A stretch of 50,457 nucleotides of DNA from an uncultured Aeromonadaceae bacterium (GTDB lineage Bacteria > Pseudomonadota > Gammaproteobacteria > Enterobacterales > Aeromonadaceae), in the NCBI GenBank assembly GCA_945957385.1, contig CAMFKP010000002.1, positions 1-50,457 on the forward strand. The letters run 5' to 3'. Of the stretch, positions 1 through 7,892 are shown piece after piece. Below the pieces are notes generated by a model. The model did no database searches. It was not told the origin of the DNA and was given only the letters and a program-made list of their open reading frames with translations. The translations under genes and the position numbers were made by a program. Every line of letters starts with the position of its first letter. The stretch's first letter is position 1.

Positions 1-120
1 CAGCCGGGTCAGGCCGGCCATGGCCATGCGGATCAGCTTGTGGCTGGCCAGACCATCGGTCTGTACCATGAGGCCAAAACCGGCGGTTTGCTGTTCAACG
101 CTGGGGTGGGCGTTCGACAT
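1..120 (-). CDS. gltB: Glutamate synthase large chain, N-terminal 40 codons (partial at left edge)
   Basis: GltB makes glutamate from 2-oxoglutarate and glutamine; its N-terminal class II amidotransferase domain releases ammonia from glutamine using an N-terminal cysteine exposed by processing. The visible 40 codons start at ATG 120-118 after a strong AGGAGG seven bases upstream. The stretch GFGLMVQTDGLASHKLIR matches the family start, and the divergent position next to yhcC is the E. coli arrangement. The residue before GFGL is alanine (residue 13, codon GCC), where the family normally has the nucleophile cysteine. The rest of the gene lies outside the window, so identity rests on a short stretch plus synteny. 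Confidence 0.72.
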   Translation of the reverse strand, partial: MSNAHPSVEQQTAGFGLMVQTDGLASHKLIRMAMAGLTRL

Positions 121-373
121 CCAGAATCCTCCTGCCTGACGGATAGCGGGGCCAGCCATGCTGGGCGGCGCCACACTAGAACCAACGGGGTCCCTGGTCA
201 ATGTCCCGCTAAGGAAAAAATAGCAGAGGTTTACATTTGAATCTGCATTGAAAACAAGATGTTACGTTGAACTGCTCGCGCTGCTGGATTTTGTCCTGCC
301 AAGCCTGCGCTGGATCAGCGTGCCGGCGTGCCAGCTGCACTAGAATGCGGGCCGCAATTCAGGAGGCAACAGC

Positions 374-1303
374 ATGCAACTCAACGACTTTGTGCACATG
401 TTCGGTGATGATCTCAAACGGCGTCATGGCGAGAAGATCCACAAGCTGACGCTGCACGGATCCTTCACCTGTCCCAACCGGGATGGCACTCTGGGTCGTG
501 GCGGGTGCACCTTCTGCAACGTGGCCTCGTTTGCCGATGAGCAGGCCCAGGTGCTGCCGATTGCCGCACAGTTGCAGCAACGAGCGGGAGAGGCGACACG
601 GGCCCGGCGTTACCTGGCCTACTTTCAGGCCTACACCAGCACCTATGCCGAGGTGGACTACCTCAGACAGATGTATGAAGAGGCGTTGACCCAGGCCGAT
701 ATCGTCGGCCTGTGTGTCGGTACCCGGCCAGACTGTGTTCCGGATGCCGTGCTGGATCTGCTGGCTGGCTACCAGGCGCAAGGCTACGAAATCTGGCTCG
801 AGCTGGGATTGCAAAGCGCCAGTGATGCCACCTTGCGCCGCATCAATCGTGGCCATGATTACCGAGCCTACGAGAGTGCGGTCATCCGGGCACGCAGTCG
901 CGGGTTGCGGGTCTGCACCCATCTGATTGTCGGCTTACCCGGCGAGCAGCCGATGGACAGCCTGCAGACCTTGCACCAGGTGGTGCGTACCGGCACCGAT
1001 GGCATCAAGTTGCATCCGTTGCATGTGGTCACCGGCAGCACGCTGGGTAAGGCGTGGCTCGCCGGGCGCCTGACGGTGCCGAGCGAAGAGGAGTATGTGG
1101 CGGCGGCGTGCGCCATGATCCGCCATACCCCGGCGCAGATCGTCTATCACCGCGTCTCGGCATCGGCCCGTCGTCCGACACTGCTGGCACCGGCGTGGTG
1201 CGAGAACCGCTGGCAGGCCATGGTCGCCATCAGTCGCCGTCTGGCGGTCGAGGGGGCTCAGGGCTCGGCGCTGGGGCAACCCTATGCGCCCATGCTGCGT
1301 TAA
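374..1303 (+). CDS. yhcC: Radical SAM protein YhcC
   Basis: Predicted radical SAM enzyme of the YhcC (TIGR01212) family; its reaction is not established. At 309 residues it is the same length as I recall for E. coli YhcC. The [4Fe-4S] cluster motif lies near residues 33-49, read as CPNRDGTLGRGGCTFCN; the long gap between the first two cysteines is typical of this family rather than the classical CxxxCxxC. Other conserved blocks are GLCVGTRPDC, INRGHD, HLIVGLPGE and GIKLHPLH. The ATG follows AGGAGG with nine bases of spacing. The gene is divergent from gltB, as in enteric bacteria. Confidence 0.93.
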   Translation: MQLNDFVHMFGDDLKRRHGEKIHKLTLHGSFTCPNRDGTLGRGGCTFCNVASFADEQAQVLPIAAQLQQRAGEATRARRYLAYFQAYTSTYAEVDYLRQMYEEALTQADIVGLCVGTRPDCVPDAVLDLLAGYQAQGYEIWLELGLQSASDATLRRINRGHDYRAYESAVIRARSRGLRVCTHLIVGLPGEQPMDSLQTLHQVVRTGTDGIKLHPLHVVTGSTLGKAWLAGRLTVPSEEEYVAAACAMIRHTPAQIVYHRVSASARRPTLLAPAWCENRWQAMVAISRRLAVEGAQGSALGQPYAPMLR

Positions 1304-1342
1304 GCGGTGTCAGTGCACAAAACGCAGATTTCCCCTTGCCGG

Positions 1343-1356
1343 TGAAAGCGCTTTCG
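1343..1356. promoter_or_regulatory. LacI/GalR-type operator-like palindrome upstream of glgC
   Basis: The sequence TGAAAGCGCTTTCG has a perfect 12-base palindromic core with a central CG, the hallmark of operators bound by LacI/GalR-family repressors (Cra, PurR, CytR and relatives). It sits about 140 bases before the glgC start and about 40 bases after the yhcC stop, so it could control glgC. Which regulator binds is unknown. Confidence 0.45.
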
Positions 1357-1495
1357 TGAGGCGATAGACAGATTCTTGCCATCGTCCCTTGCATGATGAA
1401 GCGGCGCCCTGTCGACACCTGCTGGCCGGCCGCTTATCGTAGGCAGCAGGGAGCCGGAGGCGCTTGACCCACCATCATCGACAAGGAGAGAAACA

Positions 1496-2833
1496 TTGGT
1501 ATCTGTTGGACCCGGATCCGTGAGTCAGGCCCGTGACGCGATTAACCAGACCATGGCACTGGTGCTGGCGGGTGGTCGAGGCAGTCGGCTAAAGCAGTTG
1601 ACTGACAATCGGGCCAAGCCTGCGGTCCATTTCGGGGGCAAGTTCCGCATCATTGATTTTGCCCTGTCAAACTGCATTAACTCTGGTGTGCGCCGCGTTG
1701 GCGTCGTGACCCAGTACAAGTCCCACAGCCTGCTGCGTCACCTGCAGGCGGGCTGGTCGTTCCTGCGTTATCAGATGAACGAGTTCATCGATCTGCTGCC
1801 GGCACAGCAGCGGGTGGACGAGGTGAACTGGTACCGCGGCACCGCCGATGCCGTCTACCAAAACCTGGATATCATCCGTGACTATGGCCCCAAGTACATA
1901 CTGGTGCTGGCGGGGGATCACGTCTACAAGATGGATTACACCACACTGCTGATGGATCACGTGCAGCAGGGCGGACCGGTGACGGTGGCCTGCATTGAGG
2001 TTCCGAAAAACGAGGCCTCGGCCTTTGGCATCATGCAGGTGGATGAGTCACGCCGCATCGTCGATTTTATCGAAAAGCCGGTGGAGCCACCGACCTTGCC
2101 GCAACAGCCGGAGACTTGTCTGGCGTCGATGGGCGTCTATGTGTTCGATGCGGCCTTTCTCTATCAACTGCTGGAAGAGGATCAGGATGATGACGACTCC
2201 TGCCGCGACTTTGGCATGAACATCATCCCGAAAGTGGTGGCGCAGGGGATGGCTCACGCCCATCCGTTCTCGCTCTCCTGTGTGCGCAATCGTGGTCACG
2301 ACCACTGCTGCTATTGGCGCGATGTCGGTACGGTCGATGCGTTCTGGGAGGCGAACATGGATCTGGCGTCGGTGGTGCCTGAGCTGGATCTCTATGATGA
2401 GAACTGGCCCATCTGGACCAATCAGAAGCAGTTGCCACCGGCCAAGTTTGTTCAGGACTACGAGGGTAAAGCCGGGAATTCGCTGAACTCGGTCTTCTCG
2501 GGCGGGGTGATCGTCAGCGGTTCGGACATCGCCAACTCGGTGCTGTTTACCGGTGTGCGGGTGCACTCCAACTGCCGGCTGGATGGCGTGGTGGCGTTTC
2601 CCGATGTAGTGATCCATCGTGGTTGCCGTCTGCACAAGGTGATCATCGACAAGCAGTGCGTGTTGCCGCCGGGGCTGGTGGTGGGCGAGGATCCCGAGGC
2701 CGATGCGCGCCGTTTCCACCGCAGTGAAGGGGGCGTCACCTTGGTGACCAAGGCGATGCTCAAGGCCTTGGCGGCGCAAAATCCCGGTCTCTACGATCAG
2801 GTGCCGGCCGATCGGCCGGATCGCCCGCGCTGA
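1496..2833 (+). CDS. glgC: Glucose-1-phosphate adenylyltransferase
   Basis: Makes ADP-glucose from ATP and glucose 1-phosphate, the committed step of bacterial glycogen synthesis. It has 445 residues (E. coli about 431). The nucleotide-binding loop [12 protein letters not shown] is near residues 22-33, WYRGTADAV near 112-120 (Tyr113, equivalent to E. coli Tyr114), catalytic Asp141 in [11 protein letters not shown], and Lys194 in IEKP. The C-terminal part is the left-handed beta-helix. E. coli Lys39, linked to fructose-1,6-bisphosphate activation, aligns with Asn38 here. The start is TTG, placed by AGGAG eight bases upstream. No other glg gene is in the window, so the gene seems monocistronic, with its own terminator. 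Confidence 0.96.
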   Translation: MVSVGPGSVSQARDAINQTMALVLAGGRGSRLKQLTDNRAKPAVHFGGKFRIIDFALSNCINSGVRRVGVVTQYKSHSLLRHLQAGWSFLRYQMNEFIDLLPAQQRVDEVNWYRGTADAVYQNLDIIRDYGPKYILVLAGDHVYKMDYTTLLMDHVQQGGPVTVACIEVPKNEASAFGIMQVDESRRIVDFIEKPVEPPTLPQQPETCLASMGVYVFDAAFLYQLLEEDQDDDDSCRDFGMNIIPKVVAQGMAHAHPFSLSCVRNRGHDHCCYWRDVGTVDAFWEANMDLASVVPELDLYDENWPIWTNQKQLPPAKFVQDYEGKAGNSLNSVFSGGVIVSGSDIANSVLFTGVRVHSNCRLDGVVAFPDVVIHRGCRLHKVIIDKQCVLPPGLVVGEDPEADARRFHRSEGGVTLVTKAMLKALAAQNPGLYDQVPADRPDRPR

Positions 2834-2881
2834 GCCGGGATGCGAGCCGATCTCGCACTGCGCCGGAGTCATTCTCGGTAT

Positions 2882-2907
2882 GGGGCCTACGGGCCCCTTA
2901 TTTTATT
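2882..2907 (+). terminator. Intrinsic terminator of glgC
   Basis: The hairpin GGGGCC-TACG-GGCCCC is followed on the plus strand by a T-rich run (TTATTTTATT), about 50 bases after the glgC stop. Confidence 0.8.
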
Positions 2908-3204
2908 CCCGGCTCCCGGCATTATTATTCGGCGCGGCCCTGTCCCTGAGCCTGCGGCATATTGCCACGCTGTGCACCGACAGAATCTGCAGATATTGAT
3001 GGGATAAACCCGGTATCTCGCCGTGAGCCGACGGATAAATATATTCTGGGATGGCGCTGTTATCCGCATTTCGATATCGGCGCTGACGGTGGAATAGCGA
3101 GGGATATTAGTGTGGTCAGAAATGGATAATATTTTTTTATCCGGCATCCGATGCGGCCTGGTGTCGTAGTGCATTACGAGGCAGATATTCTCCGCGCCCA
3201 AATA

Positions 3205-3232
3205 AAAAACGCCCGGCGGTATGGGCGTTTTT
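3205..3232 (-). terminator. Intrinsic terminator of the unknown gene 3290-3835
   Basis: Ten-base stem AAAAACGCCC/GGGCGTTTTT with an eight-base loop; on the minus strand it ends in a T run. It lies 57 bases after the stop of the gene at 3290-3835. Confidence 0.8.
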
Positions 3233-3289
3233 ATCGGGGGAGGCAGACTGGAATAACAAATCTTGTTCCGGAGTAATAGCAATCTCGGG

Positions 3290-3835
3290 TTATTGAATGA
3301 TCTCGTCGATCACTTCCACGATATTTTTGACTCTGCGCTTTTGCAGGGCCACGCCATTACGCCGCTCCATGATACCGAGCGAATAGGTGCTGTTGATTTC
3401 ACTGACACCCATCGCCTTGAGATGGGCAATGCGGGTTTTCAGGCTTTCTATTTCCTTGCGGATACGTCCTTCTTGTGTCCGGTAGGCGATGAAACCACCA
3501 TAGATGGCATTGTTGCCGGTACGCAGCGTGGCGCCCACCAACATAGTCCGGTAGTTGTGGCACACCTCGAAAATACAGTGTCCGGATTCCAGACAGCTTT
3601 CGGCATCCGGATAATGAATCGTGATGCGCAGGTGTTTATACACGCCATGCAGCATATTCTCAGCCGGTTTGTCGATAACGCTGAAGTCATTATCCATCAT
3701 ATAGGAACTGGCCTGTCCCTTGACGTCATCAATCATATGAATGATGGAGGCCATCAATTGCTGATTGCGATGCTGGGTCAGGCGTTCGAATTCCTCCTTG
3801 ACGTCAGCATGCTCCCTGATTAAAGCCAAACTCAT
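3290..3835 (-). CDS. Hypothetical protein, 181 residues
   Basis: Not recognised. The product begins MSLALIREHADVKEEFERL and looks soluble, with no signal peptide or membrane segment. Residues roughly 1-45 look helical and so does 135-155 (QEGRIRKEIESLKTRIAHL). A middle part with several Cys and His (near ESGHCIFEVCHNYRTM) may be a beta-rich ligand or metal site, but no known motif is clear. I chose the ATG at 3835 because GGGAG lies nine bases before it; a longer frame to 3967 has no ribosome site. A TTGAAT-17-TATTTT promoter lies upstream and a terminator downstream, so it looks like a true single-gene unit. The upstream DNA is clearly AT-richer than the rest, hinting at transfer or loose conservation. 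Confidence 0.75.
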   Translation of the reverse strand: MSLALIREHADVKEEFERLTQHRNQQLMASIIHMIDDVKGQASSYMMDNDFSVIDKPAENMLHGVYKHLRITIHYPDAESCLESGHCIFEVCHNYRTMLVGATLRTGNNAIYGGFIAYRTQEGRIRKEIESLKTRIAHLKAMGVSEINSTYSLGIMERRNGVALQKRRVKNIVEVIDEIIQ

Positions 3836-3889
3836 ACCGTCTTCTCCCTTGTGTTGCGGTGAGCGAATAATAGGAAAATATAAATAATA

Positions 3890-3918
3890 AAAATATGATC
3901 CGTCTCTATAAGATTCAA
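3890..3918 (-). promoter_or_regulatory. Sigma-70-like promoter for the unknown gene
   Basis: On the minus strand TTGAAT (3918-3913) and TATTTT (3895-3890) are 17 bases apart, about 55 bases before the ATG at 3835, in AT-rich DNA. Confidence 0.5.
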
Positions 3919-4173
3919 TTGCATATCTGCTTATTCCATCTATGTTGCTGGCTGACAGATATCTCACCGCGTGGATAACGTTAATTTATTGGGTTTATAT
4001 CGAATTGAATAATGACTCAGAAATATTATTTTCCAGAGCAGGATTAATGCGCCGTTCGGCAGGCCGGGAGAATTGTGGCGAAAGGTGTCGCGCTGACCAA
4101 CCGGCCATCAGTGGCGGCATCTTTGCGGCCGTCGCCAAAATTGCACTCGGGATGTCGGAGAGGGCGGTGGAGT

Positions 4174-4182
4174 TGTTATGAT
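4174..4182 (+). promoter_or_regulatory. Extended -10 promoter element of arcB
   Basis: TGTTATGAT matches the extended -10 consensus (TG-N-TATAAT) about 30 bases before the arcB ATG; no good -35 is visible, as expected for this promoter class. Confidence 0.4.
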
Positions 4183-4211
4183 GGTCAGCCAGTGGAATCA
4201 CGGAGAGCACG

Positions 4212-6524
4212 ATGCGGCAAATCAAGTCCTGGGCCCAATATTATGTCGATTGGCTGACACGCCTTGGCATCATCAAATTCAGTCTGTTGCTGGCGTTTTT
4301 TATCATTCTGCTGGCGGTGGTGGTGCAGGTTGGCCTGACGCTGTTATTACAGGGCAATATCGATACGGTTGATATCGTGCGTCCGGTGTTCTTTGGGCTG
4401 CTGGTCACGCCGTGGGCCGCCTATTTCCTGACTGCCGTGGTCGATGAGTTGGAGGATTCGCGGCAGCGGCTGACGCACATGGTCAGCAAACTGCAGGAGA
4501 TGCGCGAGCGTGACCATGCATTGAATCTGCAGCTACAGGACAACATCGGTCAGCTGAACCAGCAGATTGAAGAGACTTGCCGTGCCGAAGAGGCGCGCAA
4601 GCAGGCGATGCAGGAGCTGCAGGCCGAGGTCCAGCGGCGTAAACAGACACAACTCGAACTCGAGGAGCGCAGCGCGCTGGTGCGCTCGTTTATCGATAGC
4701 TCGCCGGACATCATCTATTACCGCAACGAAGAGGGGGTCTTCCTCGGTTGTAATCAGGCGATGGAAGCCTTGACCGGTAAAGATGGCGGCGAGCTGCATG
4801 GCCTGACGCCCCATGATGTCTACCGTGACGAGATCGCCGATAAGGTCGTCGAGACCGACAGCCTGGTCTTTGCCAGCAACCAGCCTTATACCCATGAGCA
4901 GTGGATGGAGTATCCGGATGGGCGCAAGGCCTGTTTCGAGATGCGCAAGGTGCCGTTCTTCGATGCCTGGGGTAAACGGCTGGGGCTGCTGGGGTTTGGC
5001 CGCGACATCACCGAACGCAAGCGTTATCAGGAGCAGCTCGAGCGTGCCAGCCGCGAGAAGACCACCTTCATCTCGACCATTAGTCACGAGCTGCGGACAC
5101 CGCTTAACGGCATAGTGGGACTGAGCCGTATCCTGCTGGAGACCCGGCTGGATGATGAACAGCGTCGCCACATGAACACCATCCATCTCAGCGCCGTGAC
5201 GCTGGGCAATATCTTCAATGACATCATCGATCTGGACAAGATGGATCGTCACGCCTTGCAGCTGGTGCCCGCGCCGACCGAGTTGCCGGTGTTCTTGTCG
5301 GATCTGGAGTCGCTGACGCGGCTGATGGCCGAGCAAAAAGGCCTCTATCTGCACTTTGATCTGGATGGCGAATTACCGCAGTGGATTCTGGTCGATGGTA
5401 CCCGTTTGCGTCAGGTGTTGTGGAACCTGACCGGCAATGCCATCAAATTCACCGAGCAAGGCGGCGTGACGCTGCGCGTGATGTTGACGCCGTTGCCGGA
5501 TCAGCAACTGCATCTGCGTTTTGATGTCGAAGATACCGGGATCGGTATCCCGCAGGCGGAGCAGGAGAAGATTTTCGCGATGTACTATCAGGTCGATGGC
5601 CGGCAGCGTGGCGTGGGGACCGGGATTGGCCTGGCGGTGACCCAGCATCTGGTCAACGCGATGGGCGGGAGCCTGCTGCTGGACAGTGAACCGGGTGAGG
5701 GCAGCTGTTTTAGCGTCGAGTTGACAGTATCCGTCGTCAAGCAGGGCGCCGCCGAGGTGGTCAGTGAACTGCCACCGCTGCGCATCTTGCTGGTGGAGGA
5801 TGTTGAGCTGAACATCACGGTGGCCACGGCACTGCTGGAAAAACTGGGCCACAAGGTAACGGCTGCTCGGGATGGTGCCATGGCGCTGAGCTATGCCCAA
5901 CCCGGGGCGTTCGATTTGTTGTTGCTGGATATCCAGTTGCCGGACATGACGGGGCTGGATGTGGCCGATACCTTGCTGGCGCGCTACGGCGCCGCACAGT
6001 TGCCGCCCATGGTGGCGTTGACGGCCAACCTGATCCGCGATAAGAGCGAGTATCTGGCCCATGGTTTGCGTGATGTGATTGGCAAGCCATTGTCGGCGGA
6101 TAACCTCAAGCGGGTGCTCAATCACCTGTTTGCCGATACCGAGGCGCCAGCTGCTCCGACTCGTCCGGTCCGCCCGGCGGCACTGGAGATGCTGGATATG
6201 GGCTTTTTAGAGGACTATGCCGGCATGGTCGGCAAAGGGGTGCTGGTGGATGCTGTGCGCCTGTTTGAAGAGATGATGCCCGAGTACATGATGCGGCTGG
6301 AAGAGAATCTGGTGGCACGGGATCAGCAGGGGATTGTCAGCGAAGCGCACAAGATCAAGAGTGCCGCCGGCGCCATCGGTCTCAAGCGCTTGCACACCTT
6401 GGCCAAACAGGCGCAATCGCCGGAGCTGCCCGCCTGGTGGGATAACATCGCCGACTGGATTGCTGCATTGCGTGACAACTATCCGCGGGATATCGCCCGC
6501 CTGAAGATTTGGCTGGAGGAGTAG
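4212..6524 (+). CDS. arcB: Aerobic respiration control sensor kinase ArcB (hybrid, tripartite)
   Basis: Inner-membrane sensor that autophosphorylates when the quinone pool is reduced and passes phosphate His-Asp-His to ArcA. It has 770 residues (E. coli 778). Two membrane segments lie near residues 22-45 and 58-78, then a coiled coil, a PAS domain (about 155-275), a kinase core with His292 in SHELRTPLNG, a receiver with Asp573 in LLDIQLPDMTG, and a C-terminal HPt domain with His713 in EAHKIKSAAG. The redox-sensing cysteines Cys180 and Cys241 of E. coli are at the same positions, so quinone sensing should work the same way. The gene is followed after three bases by dgt, so the two are probably cotranscribed. 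Confidence 0.98.
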   Translation: MRQIKSWAQYYVDWLTRLGIIKFSLLLAFFIILLAVVVQVGLTLLLQGNIDTVDIVRPVFFGLLVTPWAAYFLTAVVDELEDSRQRLTHMVSKLQEMRERDHALNLQLQDNIGQLNQQIEETCRAEEARKQAMQELQAEVQRRKQTQLELEERSALVRSFIDSSPDIIYYRNEEGVFLGCNQAMEALTGKDGGELHGLTPHDVYRDEIADKVVETDSLVFASNQPYTHEQWMEYPDGRKACFEMRKVPFFDAWGKRLGLLGFGRDITERKRYQEQLERASREKTTFISTISHELRTPLNGIVGLSRILLETRLDDEQRRHMNTIHLSAVTLGNIFNDIIDLDKMDRHALQLVPAPTELPVFLSDLESLTRLMAEQKGLYLHFDLDGELPQWILVDGTRLRQVLWNLTGNAIKFTEQGGVTLRVMLTPLPDQQLHLRFDVEDTGIGIPQAEQEKIFAMYYQVDGRQRGVGTGIGLAVTQHLVNAMGGSLLLDSEPGEGSCFSVELTVSVVKQGAAEVVSELPPLRILLVEDVELNITVATALLEKLGHKVTAARDGAMALSYAQPGAFDLLLLDIQLPDMTGLDVADTLLARYGAAQLPPMVALTANLIRDKSEYLAHGLRDVIGKPLSADNLKRVLNHLFADTEAPAAPTRPVRPAALEMLDMGFLEDYAGMVGKGVLVDAVRLFEEMMPEYMMRLEENLVARDQQGIVSEAHKIKSAAGAIGLKRLHTLAKQAQSPELPAWWDNIADWIAALRDNYPRDIARLKIWLEE

Positions 6525-6527
6525 AGG

Positions 6528-7892
6528 TTGTCACACCACGAATTGACACTGGCATATCAACGCTTGTTACAGGCAGCGCGCCCAAGCGGTGCCCGTGAAG
6601 ACTTGCTGACGGCCAGCGAACTGGATCGCGCTCGCGTGGTGCAGAGCGCGCCAGTGCGCCGCTTGCAACAAAAGACCCAGGTCTTTCCGCTGGACGTCAA
6701 GGCGTCAGTGCGCAGTCGCTTGACGCATTCTTTGGAGGTGCAGCAGGTAGCGCGCCAATTGTCACTGCAACTGTTGCACCGCATGCCACATCTGCAGCCA
6801 CTGTTGATGCCGTGGTTGAATCTGCTGGAGATGGCGGCGCTGCTGCACGATGTCGGCAATCCGCCGTTTGGTCATTTTGGCGAGTCGGTCATTCGAGAGT
6901 GGCTGGCAAAGCATCTGGATCATGCTTTCACGCTGTCACTGGGACGCACGCCCAGCGCGGACTGGTTACAGCGTCTGCGACCGGATCTGCTGGCGTTTGA
7001 TGGCAATGCCCAAAGTTTGCGCTTGGTGCAGAGCCTGCAACGGCTCGATTTGACCTGCAGCCTGCTGGCCACGCTGATCAAGGTTCCCAGAGGAGTGACG
7101 GAGGGGGTGGCCGATGGCGAGGGCCCGGGTTTTTTCTGCAGTGAACAGCCCTTGATGCAGCAACTGCGGCAGACGTTGGGGTTGCAGGCGGGCATGCGTA
7201 TGCCGCTGGTCTATCTGTTGGAGGTGGCGGATGATCTCTGTTATTGCATCGCCGATCTGGAGGATGCTGTCGACCGGGGCTTGCTGACATTAACCGATGT
7301 GCTCTCCAGCCTGCAGGCGGCCGAGGTCGACGCCGGCTACCTGGCGGCCGTCATAGCGCAGTCTACGACGGCCGAAGAGGGGTTCTTTACGGCATTTCGC
7401 CAGCGGCTGAGTATGGATGTGATTGCGGTGGCGGTTGCTACCTATTGTGCTCATGAGGCGCAGATAGTGCAGGGCTCGTTTCGCGCCACCCTGCTGGATA
7501 AACAGGCCCCGGCTGTCCAGTTGCTGAGCCATTTGCGCACCTTGGCGCGGGAGCAGATCTTTCGCAGCCGAGAGGTCGAAGCGCTAGAGCTGGAGGGTTA
7601 TGCGGCCATCAGTGGCGTGCTGGATCGCTATGGCCAATTGTTGACGCTGTCGGCCACGGCCTTTTCAGCGCTGCTGCAGCAAGGCAAAGGCAGCCCGCTG
7701 TTACAACGCCTGGTGCGTCGGCTGTCGCGGCGCCATCTGGATGCTTATTGCCGCGGCTTGGAGACCAGAGTGGAGCCGGGTGACGAAGAGGAGTGGGAGT
7801 GGTATTTACGGGTCCGCCTGCTGATTGACTATGTCAGTGGCATGACGGACACCTATGTCCAGGCCGAATACCGGCTGCTGCAGGGCAGCTGA
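6528..7892 (+). CDS. dgt: Deoxyguanosinetriphosphate triphosphohydrolase
   Basis: Hydrolyses dGTP to deoxyguanosine and tripolyphosphate, an HD-superfamily enzyme that influences dNTP balance and phage defence. At 454 residues it is shorter than E. coli Dgt (505) but of the same type: RRLQQKTQVFPL near residue 44, the first metal His in RLTHSLEVQQV, the HD motif HDVGNPPFGHFGE, FDGNAQSLRLV, EVADDLCYCIADLEDAV, and ISGMTDTYVQAEYR at the C-terminus. The start is TTG three bases after the arcB stop, with GGAG in the end of arcB acting as ribosome site. Its stop codon abuts that of rfaH with no space. Confidence 0.95.
   Translation: MSHHELTLAYQRLLQAARPSGAREDLLTASELDRARVVQSAPVRRLQQKTQVFPLDVKASVRSRLTHSLEVQQVARQLSLQLLHRMPHLQPLLMPWLNLLEMAALLHDVGNPPFGHFGESVIREWLAKHLDHAFTLSLGRTPSADWLQRLRPDLLAFDGNAQSLRLVQSLQRLDLTCSLLATLIKVPRGVTEGVADGEGPGFFCSEQPLMQQLRQTLGLQAGMRMPLVYLLEVADDLCYCIADLEDAVDRGLLTLTDVLSSLQAAEVDAGYLAAVIAQSTTAEEGFFTAFRQRLSMDVIAVAVATYCAHEAQIVQGSFRATLLDKQAPAVQLLSHLRTLAREQIFRSREVEALELEGYAAISGVLDRYGQLLTLSATAFSALLQQGKGSPLLQRLVRRLSRRHLDAYCRGLETRVEPGDEEEWEWYLRVRLLIDYVSGMTDTYVQAEYRLLQGS

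Larger units (their letters stand above)
2834..3289. other. Gene-poor intergenic stretch with three hairpins
   Basis: This holds the glgC terminator (2882-2907), a small AT hairpin GGATAA/TTATCC with a T-rich loop (3124-3142), and the terminator of the minus-strand gene starting at 3835 (3205-3232). The only longish open frame (minus strand, 2887-3282) runs through two terminators and has no recognisable product or ribosome site, so I do not call it. A small RNA in 2910-3200 is possible but unsupported. Confidence 0.5.
3836..4211. other. Divergent intergenic region before arcB
   Basis: The left part (about 3850-4050) is AT-rich and carries the promoter of the minus-strand unknown gene. The right part has an extended -10 element for arcB (TG-T-TATGAT, 4174-4182). 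Short open frames here (for example 3942-4181 plus) have no support. Confidence 0.5.

Noticed and set aside
2048..2872. Long minus-strand open frame inside glgC, and similar ones inside arcB
   Set aside because: These are histidine/arginine/glutamine-rich antisense shadows of well-identified genes.
2887..3282. 131-residue open frame on the minus strand
   Set aside because: It passes through two terminator hairpins, has no ribosome site and no plausible protein features.
3942..4181. 79-residue open frame upstream of arcB
   Set aside because: No ribosome site; it crosses AT-rich promoter DNA and changes composition midway.
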